Source: Micrococcales bacterium KH10 (GTDB taxonomy: Bacteria > Actinomycetota > Actinomycetes > Actinomycetales > Cellulomonadaceae). Taken from it: a DNA stretch of 64,000 bases. The DNA lies in the NCBI GenBank assembly GCA_900188465.1, contig FZPE01000001.1:1328805-1392804 (forward strand). Reading direction: 5' to 3'. Below the pieces are notes generated by a model that was not told where the DNA came from, did no database searches, and was given only the letters and a program-made list of their open reading frames with translations. A program made the translations under genes and the position numbers. Shown here in pieces: positions 35,747-44,427 of this stretch; the first letter of the stretch is position 1; each line of letters starts with the position of its first letter.

Positions 35747-37112
35747 CGGCGGGCCGCTGCGGGTCGCGGTTGGAGTGAATGATGCCATCAGGGTTGACCT
35801 GGTCGCGTACCGCGAACCAACGTTCTAGCGCTGCATCATCGTAGGCATCGCGATAAGTCTGCCCCCGTGACAGGAACGAGGCGACTGTACGCGGTTTGCC
35901 CTCGCATCGCACAATCTCGTCAAGCCGGTCATAGGATCGGCGCACCCGATCATCCCCGGCAATATCCGGTCCCGCAGCCAGCACCAGATGCGGATCGTGA
36001 ATTGCACCGGCGATCCCATCAGGAGTAGGCGGTTCCGTCAGCACACCGCCGAGCAGCCGCACCTGAACAGTGCGGACGACCTGTCCGTCATCGGATGCGA
36101 ACAAATCGACCAGATCATCGATCATGGGCCGGTCCACACTGGTCAACCGTGAAAAATCAGCCGCCCGCGACGGCCTTGTCGGCTCATTGATGGCCTTATG
36201 AATGCTCGACACCGCCAGGTGCCCGAGTGCGTCATCCACAATCGGCGGGATGGCAGCCCGGATCGCGTCGAGAGTACGCATGTGGCTGGCCTCGTCATCG
36301 AATCCGAAAGCATCCAGCGACACCACCCGCTGACCCTGCAACATGTCCGAGACATCGTCCGTGCTGGGCAACTGTGCCAGGGTGACCGACATATTCAGTG
36401 CCGGATCGGCATCGACGCCGTGGGCCAAAACAGCATCCAGGACATCGCCCGCCTCTTCAAGGGCGAAGATCATCTTGCCGCCATAAATGTCGAGAGCCTC
36501 ATACAGGTCGAGCTCAACCGCCGTGACGATCCCCAGCGAACCGCCTGCGCCACGCAACGCCCACATCAGCATTCCATCATCGTCGGTCACCCAACGATGC
36601 TGACCATCGGCCGTCAGCAACTCGACCCCTCGCAACGCCCGAACGCCCAATCCAGTGGCGCGGCTAAATAGCGAAACACCGCCAGCTAGAAGGTAACCCA
36701 CGACGCCAACGGACGGATTCGAACCGAAAGCTGCAACCAACCCGGTGCCGTCCAGCGCTGCAGTAACCTGCCCCCACCGCACACCGGCACCGATGCGTGC
36801 GACCTTACGCCTGGCGTCGATTTCCAGTAGGTCGAAACCTGCCGGGCGGATGACGATTGAACCTTCCAAGGACAGATTCGCGCCGTGTCCGGTCAGCTGG
36901 GTGGTGACCCCTACGCCAAAGTCGCTGGCGACCTCCAACACCGCGCGTAGATCGGCCACATCGGAAGCGGCCACAACCGCAACAGGGTGCTGTGTGATCG
37001 CCACGTTCCAAGGTTGCGCCACCTCGGCCCAGTCAGCACTGACCGAGGATGAGACTTTCTCCCCGAGTCGCGCTCTGAGCGCTGCAATGGCCGGGTCGAA
37101 ACTTGAGGTCAT
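35736..37112 (-). CDS. FAD-binding oxidoreductase (BBE/6-hydroxynicotine-oxidase-like)
   Basis: This is a flavin-linked oxidase of 458 aa in the FAD_binding_4/BBE family. The N-terminal FAD domain has [20 protein letters not shown], whose His is a candidate for covalent FAD linkage, then [36 protein letters not shown] and [15 protein letters not shown]. The C-terminal BBE segment is [29 protein letters not shown]. The ATG at 37112 has an AAAGGAG site eight bases upstream, which rules against the GTG at 37133. A perfect TGACACGTGTCA palindrome (37128-37139) lies just upstream and may be an operator. The substrate (alcohol, sugar or aromatic) cannot be predicted. Confidence 0.88.
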   Translation of the reverse strand: MTSSFDPAIAALRARLGEKVSSSVSADWAEVAQPWNVAITQHPVAVVAASDVADLRAVLEVASDFGVGVTTQLTGHGANLSLEGSIVIRPAGFDLLEIDARRKVARIGAGVRWGQVTAALDGTGLVAAFGSNPSVGVVGYLLAGGVSLFSRATGLGVRALRGVELLTADGQHRWVTDDDGMLMWALRGAGGSLGIVTAVELDLYEALDIYGGKMIFALEEAGDVLDAVLAHGVDADPALNMSVTLAQLPSTDDVSDMLQGQRVVSLDAFGFDDEASHMRTLDAIRAAIPPIVDDALGHLAVSSIHKAINEPTRPSRAADFSRLTSVDRPMIDDLVDLFASDDGQVVRTVQVRLLGGVLTEPPTPDGIAGAIHDPHLVLAAGPDIAGDDRVRRSYDRLDEIVRCEGKPRTVASFLSRGQTYRDAYDDAALERWFAVRDQVNPDGIIHSNRDPQRPAATS

Positions 37113-37127
37113 GACGGCTCCTTTGGC

Positions 37128-37139
37128 TGACACGTGTCA
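37128..37139. promoter_or_regulatory. Perfect 12-bp palindrome before flavin oxidoreductase
   Basis: TGACACGTGTCA is fully self-complementary and ends 16 bp upstream of the ATG at 37112, overlapping the ribosome-binding region. Such placement is typical of a repressor operator. No regulator gene is adjacent, so the binding protein is unknown. Confidence 0.45.
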
Positions 37140-37229
37140 CGCCCCAGCCTATCGCCCACCAGGAAGGACCGGATCCAACGTTCGTCCCATAGCCCGGATC
37201 TCGTCCGGCCGTCCCGAAACGGTCCCCGG

Positions 37230-37538
37230 TCAGTCGACCACGAGGTCACCGTACTGCGGGTTACGGCTCAAGAACGTATCGATATACGAGCATTGCGGCA
37301 CCACCTGCCAGTGCTGCTCGCGCGCGTGCTCGAATGCAGCCTGCGCCAGCATCGCCGCATAACCACGCCCATTGAAGTTCGGGTTCACCACCGTACTCAC
37401 AATGGTCATGGTGATCGTGTCGACCTCATACCTCAACGAACCCACTTGGCCGTGATCCGGCAAAGTCGCGACGAAGACCTGTTGCTCCTCGTCGTGGCTG
37501 ATCGTTGGTTTCATCTCTGATTCAGTGCCCACCGTCAC
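37230..37538 (-). CDS. YjdJ/NATD1-type N-acetyltransferase
   Basis: This is a minimal GNAT-fold acetyltransferase of about 100 aa. The acetyl-CoA loop region is VVNPNFNGRGYAAMLAQAAF, followed by EHAREQHWQVVPQCSYIDTF and the C-terminal RNPQYGDLV, which together define the short YjdJ/NATD1 subgroup. The start is uncertain: GTG at 37538 or 37532, or ATG at 37514, all upstream of the first strand; a GAGG lies best for the GTG at 37532. It is divergent from the MFS gene at 37586 with 47 bp between. The acceptor substrate is unknown. Confidence 0.88.
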   Translation of the reverse strand: MTVGTESEMKPTISHDEEQQVFVATLPDHGQVGSLRYEVDTITMTIVSTVVNPNFNGRGYAAMLAQAAFEHAREQHWQVVPQCSYIDTFLSRNPQYGDLVVD

Positions 37539-37585
37539 ACCTCGATCCTATAAGACTTAGCGCGTTGTCGTGACACAATGATGGG

Positions 37586-38944
37586 ATGCCTGACTCCGAC
37601 CCGCAGGGTCGACCCGAGGCAGCCCCCACCCGCTCGGCGGCCTCGTCCCCTGAATCAGTCTCACCACGCGACACCACCGCGTCATATGAGACGACAACCT
37701 CGCACCGTGACGACTCGTCCCGACGCAATCCGTATGCGACGATCCTGCGTTTTCCCGGCGCTGCCCGGTTCTCCGTTGCAGCCGCCATCGCACGCCTGCC
37801 GATGTCCATGGTGGGACTGGCGATCGTGCTCATCGTGGAGCACACCTATGGCAGTTATGCCGCTGGTGGACGTGTCACCGCGGCGTATCTGATTGCTGCC
37901 GCCATCGCCACCCCGTTGATCGCTCGGCTCGTCGATCGTCATGGCCAGGCGAAGGTGATGCGACCGATCGTCGTCATCAACTCGACGCTGACGGTGGCAC
38001 TTGGACTGGCCATCGTCAACCAGGCTCCTGAACCCGTGTTGTGGGGGATCGCCGCTGTGGTCGGCGCCACGATTGGTTCCTTTGGCGCACTCGTGCGAAA
38101 GAGATGGACCCATGTCCTCGACTCTCCGAATCATCTTCATACCGCGTTTTCGCTGGAATCGGCGTTGGACGAGTTCCTCTTCGTCATCGGCCCGACACTG
38201 GCGACCATCCTGGTGGTCCAAGTGTGGCCATTGGCCGGACTGCTGGTTCCCGCCGCCGGGGCGCTCATCGGCGGGCTGTGGTTCTGCGCGCAGCGAGCCA
38301 GCGAGCCTCCCGCTCATCCCGTCACGGCCGATGCCACACGTGGTAAGTCGGTACTGCGCAACAAGTCGCTGCTTGCCCTCTCGGCAATCTTCTTGTTCAT
38401 CGGGGTCATCTTCGGCTCGGTCGAGGTCAGCACGGTTGCTTTCGCGAAAGAAGCCGGACGAGAAAACCTGGGCGGTCTGATCCTTGGCGTATTCGCCGCT
38501 GGCTCAATGATTACCGGATTGGCGTACGGAGCCCGACACTGGCGTTCGACCTTGGTGCGACGCCTCACGGTGACCGTTACGATACTGGCCATTGGCATCG
38601 CCTGCCTGCTGCTCGCACAGAACCTGTGGCAGTTGACGTTGGTCCTGCTGGTTACTGGAGTCGCGATCGCGCCGACCCTGATCACGGGCAACAACATCAT
38701 TCACGAGATCGTCCACGCCGGACAGCTCACTGAAGGTCTGGCGTGGGCCTCGACGGCGATGACCATCGGGGTTTCGGTGGGTACTGCGGTGGCTGGTGGG
38801 CAGATCGACCGCCTCGGCGCTGTCGGCGGATACCTGATCAGTGCGCTCGGTGGCGCTGTAGCCCTGCTGCTGACCTACGCCGCGGCGACGGCTTTCCGGC
38901 GCAGGCGAACTGCCGTGCGGCGCGTACAGGGGAACGCCGCCTAA
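37586..38944 (+). CDS. MFS transporter
   Basis: This is a major facilitator superfamily permease of 452 aa. A polar N-terminal extension of about 50 residues (PQGRPEAAPTRSA...) precedes about twelve hydrophobic helices, beginning RFSVAAAIARLPMSMVGLAI and ending GAVGGYLISALGGAVALLL. The loop after TM2 (LIARLVDRHGQAKVM) is a clear motif-A relative (GxLaDrxGrkxxl), and the central loop is short and polar. It resembles uncharacterised drug or metabolite efflux permeases (YfkF/arabinose-efflux-like). The substrate is unknown. Confidence 0.88.
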   Translation: MPDSDPQGRPEAAPTRSAASSPESVSPRDTTASYETTTSHRDDSSRRNPYATILRFPGAARFSVAAAIARLPMSMVGLAIVLIVEHTYGSYAAGGRVTAAYLIAAAIATPLIARLVDRHGQAKVMRPIVVINSTLTVALGLAIVNQAPEPVLWGIAAVVGATIGSFGALVRKRWTHVLDSPNHLHTAFSLESALDEFLFVIGPTLATILVVQVWPLAGLLVPAAGALIGGLWFCAQRASEPPAHPVTADATRGKSVLRNKSLLALSAIFLFIGVIFGSVEVSTVAFAKEAGRENLGGLILGVFAAGSMITGLAYGARHWRSTLVRRLTVTVTILAIGIACLLLAQNLWQLTLVLLVTGVAIAPTLITGNNIIHEIVHAGQLTEGLAWASTAMTIGVSVGTAVAGGQIDRLGAVGGYLISALGGAVALLLTYAAATAFRRRRTAVRRVQGNAA

Positions 38945-39111
38945 ACATCAGTGCAGCCAAACCGCCGAGTGTGACCAAAAGGACACCTCTCCCAGCCTAC
39001 TCATCCTATGAATGGGCGGATACTTAAGAGGACAACCAAGCCTTGATGTGGGCACACTGAAACAACGGCACCTCCGCCAAGGCCGACGTTACGCAACCAG
39101 TTGGAGTCACC

Positions 39112-40887
39112 ATGGCCAAGAATCAAGTACGAGGCGACACGGTCGCCGATCTGCTCGTCAATCAACTTCTCGCGGCTGGGGTGAAACGCATCTACGGGAT
39201 CGTCGGCGACTCGCTGAACCCCGTCGTCGACGCCGTGCGCCGCTCCAACAAGAACGGCGAGGGAATCCAGTGGATTCACGTGCGTCACGAAGAGGCCGCC
39301 GCCTTCGCAGCGGCGGCCGATGCCGAAGTCACCGGCGAACTGGCGGTGTGCGCGGGCAGTTGCGGACCTGGAAACCTCCATCTGATCAACGGGCTTTACG
39401 ACGCGAACCGTTCCCGCGTACCCGTCCTGGCCATCGCCAGCCACATCCCCAGCGCCCAGATCGGCACCAGTTACTTCCAGGAGACCCACCCGGACCGGAT
39501 CTTCAACGAATGCTCGGTTTACAACGAGTTGATCTCCAACCCGGTGGTCGCTCCGCGGGTGATTGCGTCAGCCATCCACCACGCCTACGCCGCCCCTGGC
39601 GTCGCCGTTCTGACGATTCCAGGCGATACCGCGGCGGCTGATGCACCCCAGGACTACCCCATCGACCTTTCGGAACGTACTCCCAAGCCGCGGATCGTGC
39701 CGGCTGAAAACGCACTGCGCGATCTGGCCGATGCCATCAACGCCGCCAAGAAGGTCACCATCTTCGCCGGAGCGGGCGTCAAGGGTGCCCATGATGAGGT
39801 CATCGCGTTGGCTGATCGGATCGCCGCACCCATCGGACACTCACTGCGCGGCAAGGAGTACATCCAGTACGACAACCCCTTCGACGTGGGCATGTCGGGA
39901 TTGCTGGGCTACGGTTCGGCGCATCAGGCGATGCACGAGGCCGACCTGTTGCTGCTGCTTGGCACAGACTTCCCCTACGACCAGTTCTTGCCGTCCGATG
40001 TGCGCACCGCCCAAGTGGATATTCGGGAGGAAGCGCTGGGGCGACGCACTCGTCTCGACCTAGCCGTGGTTGGTGACGTCAGGGAAACAGTCACCGCCCT
40101 GTTACCTCTGGTCGACAAATCGCGGTCGCGTAAGTTTCTTGATCAGATGGTCAAGAAGTACGAGAAGGCCATGTCGAATGTGGTCGGCGCCTACAAGGGC
40201 AAGAAGGCCGAGAAGCTCAAGCCGATACATCCGGAATACGTCGCGGACCTCTTGTCCGAGGTGGCAGCCGACGACACAGTGTTCACGGTCGATACCGGGA
40301 TGTGCAACGTGTGGGCAGCTCGGTATCTGCGCGTCAACGGCAAACGCCGTGTCATCGGTTCCTTCCTGCACGGTTCGATGGCCAACGCTATGCCGATGGC
40401 CATCGGTGTCGCGGCGGCGCAGCCGGGCCGTCAGGTGGTGTCCATGTCGGGTGATGGTGGTCTGTCAATGCTGCTGGGCGACCTGATCACTCTGAAGAAC
40501 TACAACCTGCCGGTCAAGGTAGTGGTGTTCAACAATGCGTCATTGGGCATGGTGAAGTTGGAGATGCTCGTCGAAGGCATGCCCAGTTATGGCACCGACG
40601 ACGAGGTCGTCGATTACGCAGCCATCGCCAATGCGATAGGGATTCCGGCCGTGAAGGTCGAAGATCCGATCGACGTGCGCGGCGCTCTGGAAGGACTGCT
40701 TGCTCGCACGGGTCCGGCTCTGATCGACATACGCACTGACCCCAACGCTCTGTCACTGCCGCCTAACATCACGGCAGATCAGGTCACCGGCTTTGCCACC
40801 GCCATGAGCAAGGAAGTCCTCGGTGGCGGACTCGGCGAGGTGATTTCCATGGCGAAGTCGAACTTGCGCAACATCCCGCGCCCTTAG
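39112..40887 (+). CDS. poxB: Pyruvate dehydrogenase (quinone) / pyruvate oxidase-type ThDP enzyme
   Basis: This is a thiamine-diphosphate enzyme of 591 aa that probably decarboxylates pyruvate to acetate plus CO2, passing electrons to menaquinone at the membrane via FAD. The N-terminal PYR domain has YGIVGDSLNPVVDAV and the catalytic Glu in HVRHEEAAAFAAAA. The central domain carries the FAD/nucleotide-like GAGVKGAHDEV. The PP domain has the ThDP motif GDGGLSMLLGDL ending VVVFNN and the start segment DTGMCNVWAARYL. The extended C-terminus fits the PoxB membrane-binding segment. GGAG at good spacing supports the ATG at 39112. The stop overlaps the convergent iron-transporter gene by 4 bp. Acetolactate synthase is a less likely alternative. 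Confidence 0.92.
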   Translation: MAKNQVRGDTVADLLVNQLLAAGVKRIYGIVGDSLNPVVDAVRRSNKNGEGIQWIHVRHEEAAAFAAAADAEVTGELAVCAGSCGPGNLHLINGLYDANRSRVPVLAIASHIPSAQIGTSYFQETHPDRIFNECSVYNELISNPVVAPRVIASAIHHAYAAPGVAVLTIPGDTAAADAPQDYPIDLSERTPKPRIVPAENALRDLADAINAAKKVTIFAGAGVKGAHDEVIALADRIAAPIGHSLRGKEYIQYDNPFDVGMSGLLGYGSAHQAMHEADLLLLLGTDFPYDQFLPSDVRTAQVDIREEALGRRTRLDLAVVGDVRETVTALLPLVDKSRSRKFLDQMVKKYEKAMSNVVGAYKGKKAEKLKPIHPEYVADLLSEVAADDTVFTVDTGMCNVWAARYLRVNGKRRVIGSFLHGSMANAMPMAIGVAAAQPGRQVVSMSGDGGLSMLLGDLITLKNYNLPVKVVVFNNASLGMVKLEMLVEGMPSYGTDDEVVDYAAIANAIGIPAVKVEDPIDVRGALEGLLARTGPALIDIRTDPNALSLPPNITADQVTGFATAMSKEVLGGGLGEVISMAKSNLRNIPRP

Positions 40888-41987
40888 CCGACGGTAGCCC
40901 CGAAGACGAGTCCGAGAACGTAGGTCACGGCAGCCGCGCCGAATCCGATGGCGATCTGCCTGATCGCGCGTGTCAGCGGCGAGGTGCCCGAGAGCAGCCC
41001 GACGGCTGCGCCGGTGAACGCCAAGGCGATGCCGGTCAGTCCGGCGGCGAGCAGCAGAGCACTCGTCCCTGTCGTCCCGAGCAAATATGGCAACAGCGGG
41101 ATCAGCGCGCCCGATCCGAAGAACAGGAAACTGGAGATCGCCGCCCCCCATGCGGTGCCATGTGATTCCAGGTCCTCACGAGGCTCCACCGGGCCAAGTT
41201 GGGTAGCAGCGGTGTAGTTCTGCAATACGTCCTCGGCGTGAGTGGCGGCGACGTCCGCATCCATTCCACGGGCGCGATAGACGAGCGCCAACTCGTTGGC
41301 ATCCACATCGAGGTCGGGAAGCCTGCTAGCGGTGTGTTTGCTCGGGGTGGATGCTTCCAGGAGCTCGCGTTGGGAGCGGATCGAAATGTACTCGCCAGCA
41401 CCCATCGACATCGCCCCGGCCAGCAGTCCCGCCACACCGGACATCACGATGGTCGAGTTCGCCACGCCCGCGGCACCCACACCGAGAATAAGTGCCAGGT
41501 TGGAGACGAGCCCGTCATTGGCGCCGAAAACTGCCGCACGGAAAGTGCCGGATAGCTGGTTGCGACCGCGTTGAGCCAGTGCCCGGACGACCTCTTCGTG
41601 GATGTGCTCATCGGCGGCCATCGCGGGGGTCGCATCACCGTCATCGTCATATTTGGCACGTGCTTCGGCGCGCTGCGCCAGAGCCAGAATGAACACTCCC
41701 CCAAAGTGTCTGGCCAGCCAGCCCAGTATCCGTGAACGAATGTAGCCGCGGTGTCGTCCGTCGGCGTGCTCTCCGAGCAGTTCGCGCCAGTGCGTCTCGT
41801 GGCGGCCTTCCGCATCCGCGAGCGCAAGCAAGATTTCTCGTTCCTCGCCGGTGCGTCGGGTGGCCAGATCCCGGTACACCGCGGCCTCAAGTCGTTCATC
41901 GGCTAGGTTGCGTTGCCAACGGCGTATTTGGGCCCGAGTCGGGGACACCGATTGAGCGTCGTGAGATTGCGGCGCAGGGGTGGTCAT
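40884..41987 (-). CDS. Ferritin-like domain fused to VIT1/CCC1 family iron/manganese transporter
   Basis: This is a membrane protein of 367 aa, probably moving Fe2+ or Mn2+ out of the cytoplasm. The N-terminal ferritin-like (rubrerythrin-type) helical domain (about 20-150) has candidate di-iron ligands in ADERLEAAVYRDLA, EGRHETHW and ADEHIHEEVV. The C-terminal VIT1/CCC1 domain (about 153-367) starts AAVFGANDGLVSNLALILG and contains the membrane Asp/Gly-rich motif GAMSMGAGEYISIRSQREL, with about five helices. The fusion is like MbfA-type exporters. It is convergent with poxB. A probable iron-uptake operon starts 3 kb away, so a role in iron homeostasis is consistent. Confidence 0.9.
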   Translation of the reverse strand: MTTPAPQSHDAQSVSPTRAQIRRWQRNLADERLEAAVYRDLATRRTGEEREILLALADAEGRHETHWRELLGEHADGRHRGYIRSRILGWLARHFGGVFILALAQRAEARAKYDDDGDATPAMAADEHIHEEVVRALAQRGRNQLSGTFRAAVFGANDGLVSNLALILGVGAAGVANSTIVMSGVAGLLAGAMSMGAGEYISIRSQRELLEASTPSKHTASRLPDLDVDANELALVYRARGMDADVAATHAEDVLQNYTAATQLGPVEPREDLESHGTAWGAAISSFLFFGSGALIPLLPYLLGTTGTSALLLAAGLTGIALAFTGAAVGLLSGTSPLTRAIRQIAIGFGAAAVTYVLGLVFGATVG

Positions 41988-42135
41988 AGCGCCGATTCTG
42001 CCAAAGAACCGGCCGGGTATGAGTTCGCTGCTGCGAACATATAATCGGCCCCACCACGAACATCACCGGTGCGAATCGCCAGTGGGGCCACCGCCGCGGC
42101 CCGTTGCGTCACCGATCGCGAACAGGGCGTCGTGG

Positions 42136-42513
42136 TCAGTGCGTGGCGAATGAGGCGGGCAGAATCACATTCTCAGAACGCTTGCTGAACAGGCTCGACA
42201 CTTCGGTAACCGGGTATCCGGCGATCCCCGTTCCCAGGCGGGTGACCCAGAAGTCCAATTCGGGGTGTTCAGCGGCATAGTCGAGGAAGCGGTGCACGGC
42301 GTCACGCATCTCGTCCCAGCCGGACATGGTGTCAATCGCATAGCAGCGCCCGGTTGGCCCATCCCCGACACCCCATTCGGCGCCGAAATGCTGGTGCGCG
42401 AACCGGGCGGCGCCTCCGCCATGGAAGCCTGCTTTATTCGATCCGAAGACGAAGATCGTGTTCTGCGGTAGCTCTTCGACCGGTTCCGGCGTGAATTCAA
42501 CCTTGTCCGTCAT
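42136..42513 (-). CDS. Small conserved protein with FVFGSNxxGxHGxGAA motif, function unknown
   Basis: This is a 125-aa cytoplasmic protein. The pattern NTIFVFGSNKAGFHGGGAA, then GVGDGPTGRCYAIDT, then FWVTRLGTGIAGYPVTEV, is conserved in many bacteria and phages in proteins without a defined role. The Gly-rich N-terminal loop and alternating alpha/beta layout recall macro-domain-like nucleotide or ADP-ribose binding, but this is inference. The ATG at 42513 has a strong AGGAGGGG site. No operon partner is evident: the ABC transporter gene downstream in the same orientation is upstream in transcription and separated by 111 bp. Confidence 0.75.
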   Translation of the reverse strand: MTDKVEFTPEPVEELPQNTIFVFGSNKAGFHGGGAARFAHQHFGAEWGVGDGPTGRCYAIDTMSGWDEMRDAVHRFLDYAAEHPELDFWVTRLGTGIAGYPVTEVSSLFSKRSENVILPASFATH

Positions 42514-42624
42514 CGTCTTGCCCCTCCTGCCGCCATATGCGGATCGTGTCCGAAAAGTCCTTTATTCGACTACATCATGCCCCATGCCCGATTCGGCAGG
42601 ACCAGAGTCCCAACGCCTTCCACG

Positions 42625-44427
42625 TTACGCCGCGGCGGCATCCTGCTCCTGTTCCACAAGCGACCGGTAATAGTCGCTGCGGTCCATCAACTCGTCATGC
42701 GTGCCTCGCGCAACGATATCGCCATCTGCGACGACCGCAATGGCATCGGCGTCGCGCACAGTGCTGAGCCGGTGAGCGATGATCAGTGTGGTGCGCCCCT
42801 GTTGCAGGTCGCGCAGTGTTCCAGTCAGTTCCGATTCGGTGTCCCGGTCGAGTTGACTGGTCACTTCATCCAGGACGAGCACATCCGTGTTGCGCAGCAG
42901 TGCCCGCGCAATCGCAATACGCTGCCGCTGTCCTCCAGAGACGCTCAACCCTTGTTCACCGACCATGGTGTCCAACCCATCGGGCAATTGATGAATCGTC
43001 TCCAGCAGTGCTGCCTGCTCGCAGACCCGTAGCAACTCGTCTTCGGTGGCCTCCGGGGCCGCGAAACGAAGGTTGTCTGCGATGGAGGCGTTGAACAGGT
43101 ATGGTCGCTGTCCGACGATCGTCACTCGCGACCGGAATGTATCGTCGTCGAGATCACGCAGATCTACCCCGTCCAGAAAGACTGTTCCGGCGGTCGGGTC
43201 ATAGAACCGGGTGACAAGCTGGGCGATGGTGGACTTGCCTGACCCAGAGGCGCCGACTAGCGCGGTCACTGTTCCCGGTTCCAGTGTCAGTGAGACGCCA
43301 TGCAGCACTTCAAGCGGTGAAGCAGGGTCGCGAGGGCGCTCGTCCTCATCGGTAAACGATGGGTAGCTGAAGTGGACGTCGCTGAGTTCGACCCGGCCCG
43401 GCCGTTCGCCGCTTGCAAGAGTCGTCGGGGCCGTCGGTTGCGGGGTGACGGCAGCGGTTTCGGTGATGGCTACCACGCGTGCCGCCGATGCGAAGGCCTG
43501 GTCCAGGTCCGCAGTGAATTCCTCCACCGCTGTCACAGCTGGCATGGCTCCTAGGGCGAGGCCAATCACCATCGCCAGTTCTTCGACGGTCAGGGAACCT
43601 CCCGAGACGAGTCCGGCCCCCACCAGTACCAGCGCACCCAGCGAGGCCGCCATGGCAGCACTGTTCAAACCGCGACGCAGCGCGACGGCTCGTCCAAGGA
43701 CCGCAATGTCGTGGTGAGTCTCTTCGCCCAGCTCCGCCAGTTCACTACGGCGACGCTCGGCATAGTCGAAAGCGACGATCTCGCGCACACCTTGGATCGA
43801 GTCGGTGGTGTGCTGGGCGATTCGACCTCGGCTGACGCGCAGCCGCTGGGCCGAACGCAGCGCTGCTTTGCCGCCTAGCAGCGGGACGATACCTCCGACG
43901 ATCAGCCAGCTGACGGCGGCGACTGCGGCCAGCACCCATGAGGTCGTCGCCCCGACCCAGACCACCAGGCCGACCGGCACGATCACTGCGGTCAGCGCGG
44001 GACCCAGGGTGTGGGCGAAGAACACTTCGATGCGGTCGATGTCGCGCGTTGCGCGGGAGAGCAGGTCCCCGGTGGGACGTCCTTCGGTTGCCGCCGGTGC
44101 TTGCGGTTCCAGGCGGCGGTAGAAATAAGTGCGCAGTAGCGCCAGCGCCCTAAAGGCCACGAAGTGCCCGAAGAACTGCTCCAGATAACGTGCCACGGCT
44201 TTGCCCAGCGCAATGACGACGAGCACCGTCACGACTGTCTTGAGCGACGTGCCGATAGTCAGGGCCGTGGCTGCGGCATGGGCGGCGTAGCCGATCAATG
44301 CGGCACCGGCGACAAGCCCGACAATGCGCATCAGGATCGAGAGGGTCAGTGGCGCCAGAACTCCCCGGGTGCGTTGCAGCAACCAGATGGACAGTTCCTT
44401 GCGGGTGCGCGGAGCTGTGCTCGTCAT
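42625..44427 (-). CDS. ABC exporter-fold half-transporter (permease plus ATPase), second subunit
   Basis: This is an ABC transporter subunit of 600 aa with an N-terminal six-helix membrane domain (about 20-320) and a C-terminal ATPase. Walker A is GASGSGKST, the Q-loop lies in VTIVGQRPYLFN, the signature is LSVSGGQRQRIAIARALL, Walker B is VLVLDEVTS and the H-loop is IIAHRLSTV. Its ATG overlaps the TGA of the upstream subunit by four bases, so the pair forms a heterodimer. An iron box precedes the pair, which points to IrtAB/YbtPQ-type siderophore import despite the exporter fold. CydDC-type cysteine/glutathione export is an alternative from fold alone. Confidence 0.88.
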   Translation of the reverse strand: MTSTAPRTRKELSIWLLQRTRGVLAPLTLSILMRIVGLVAGAALIGYAAHAAATALTIGTSLKTVVTVLVVIALGKAVARYLEQFFGHFVAFRALALLRTYFYRRLEPQAPAATEGRPTGDLLSRATRDIDRIEVFFAHTLGPALTAVIVPVGLVVWVGATTSWVLAAVAAVSWLIVGGIVPLLGGKAALRSAQRLRVSRGRIAQHTTDSIQGVREIVAFDYAERRRSELAELGEETHHDIAVLGRAVALRRGLNSAAMAASLGALVLVGAGLVSGGSLTVEELAMVIGLALGAMPAVTAVEEFTADLDQAFASAARVVAITETAAVTPQPTAPTTLASGERPGRVELSDVHFSYPSFTDEDERPRDPASPLEVLHGVSLTLEPGTVTALVGASGSGKSTIAQLVTRFYDPTAGTVFLDGVDLRDLDDDTFRSRVTIVGQRPYLFNASIADNLRFAAPEATEDELLRVCEQAALLETIHQLPDGLDTMVGEQGLSVSGGQRQRIAIARALLRNTDVLVLDEVTSQLDRDTESELTGTLRDLQQGRTTLIIAHRLSTVRDADAIAVVADGDIVARGTHDELMDRSDYYRSLVEQEQDAAAA

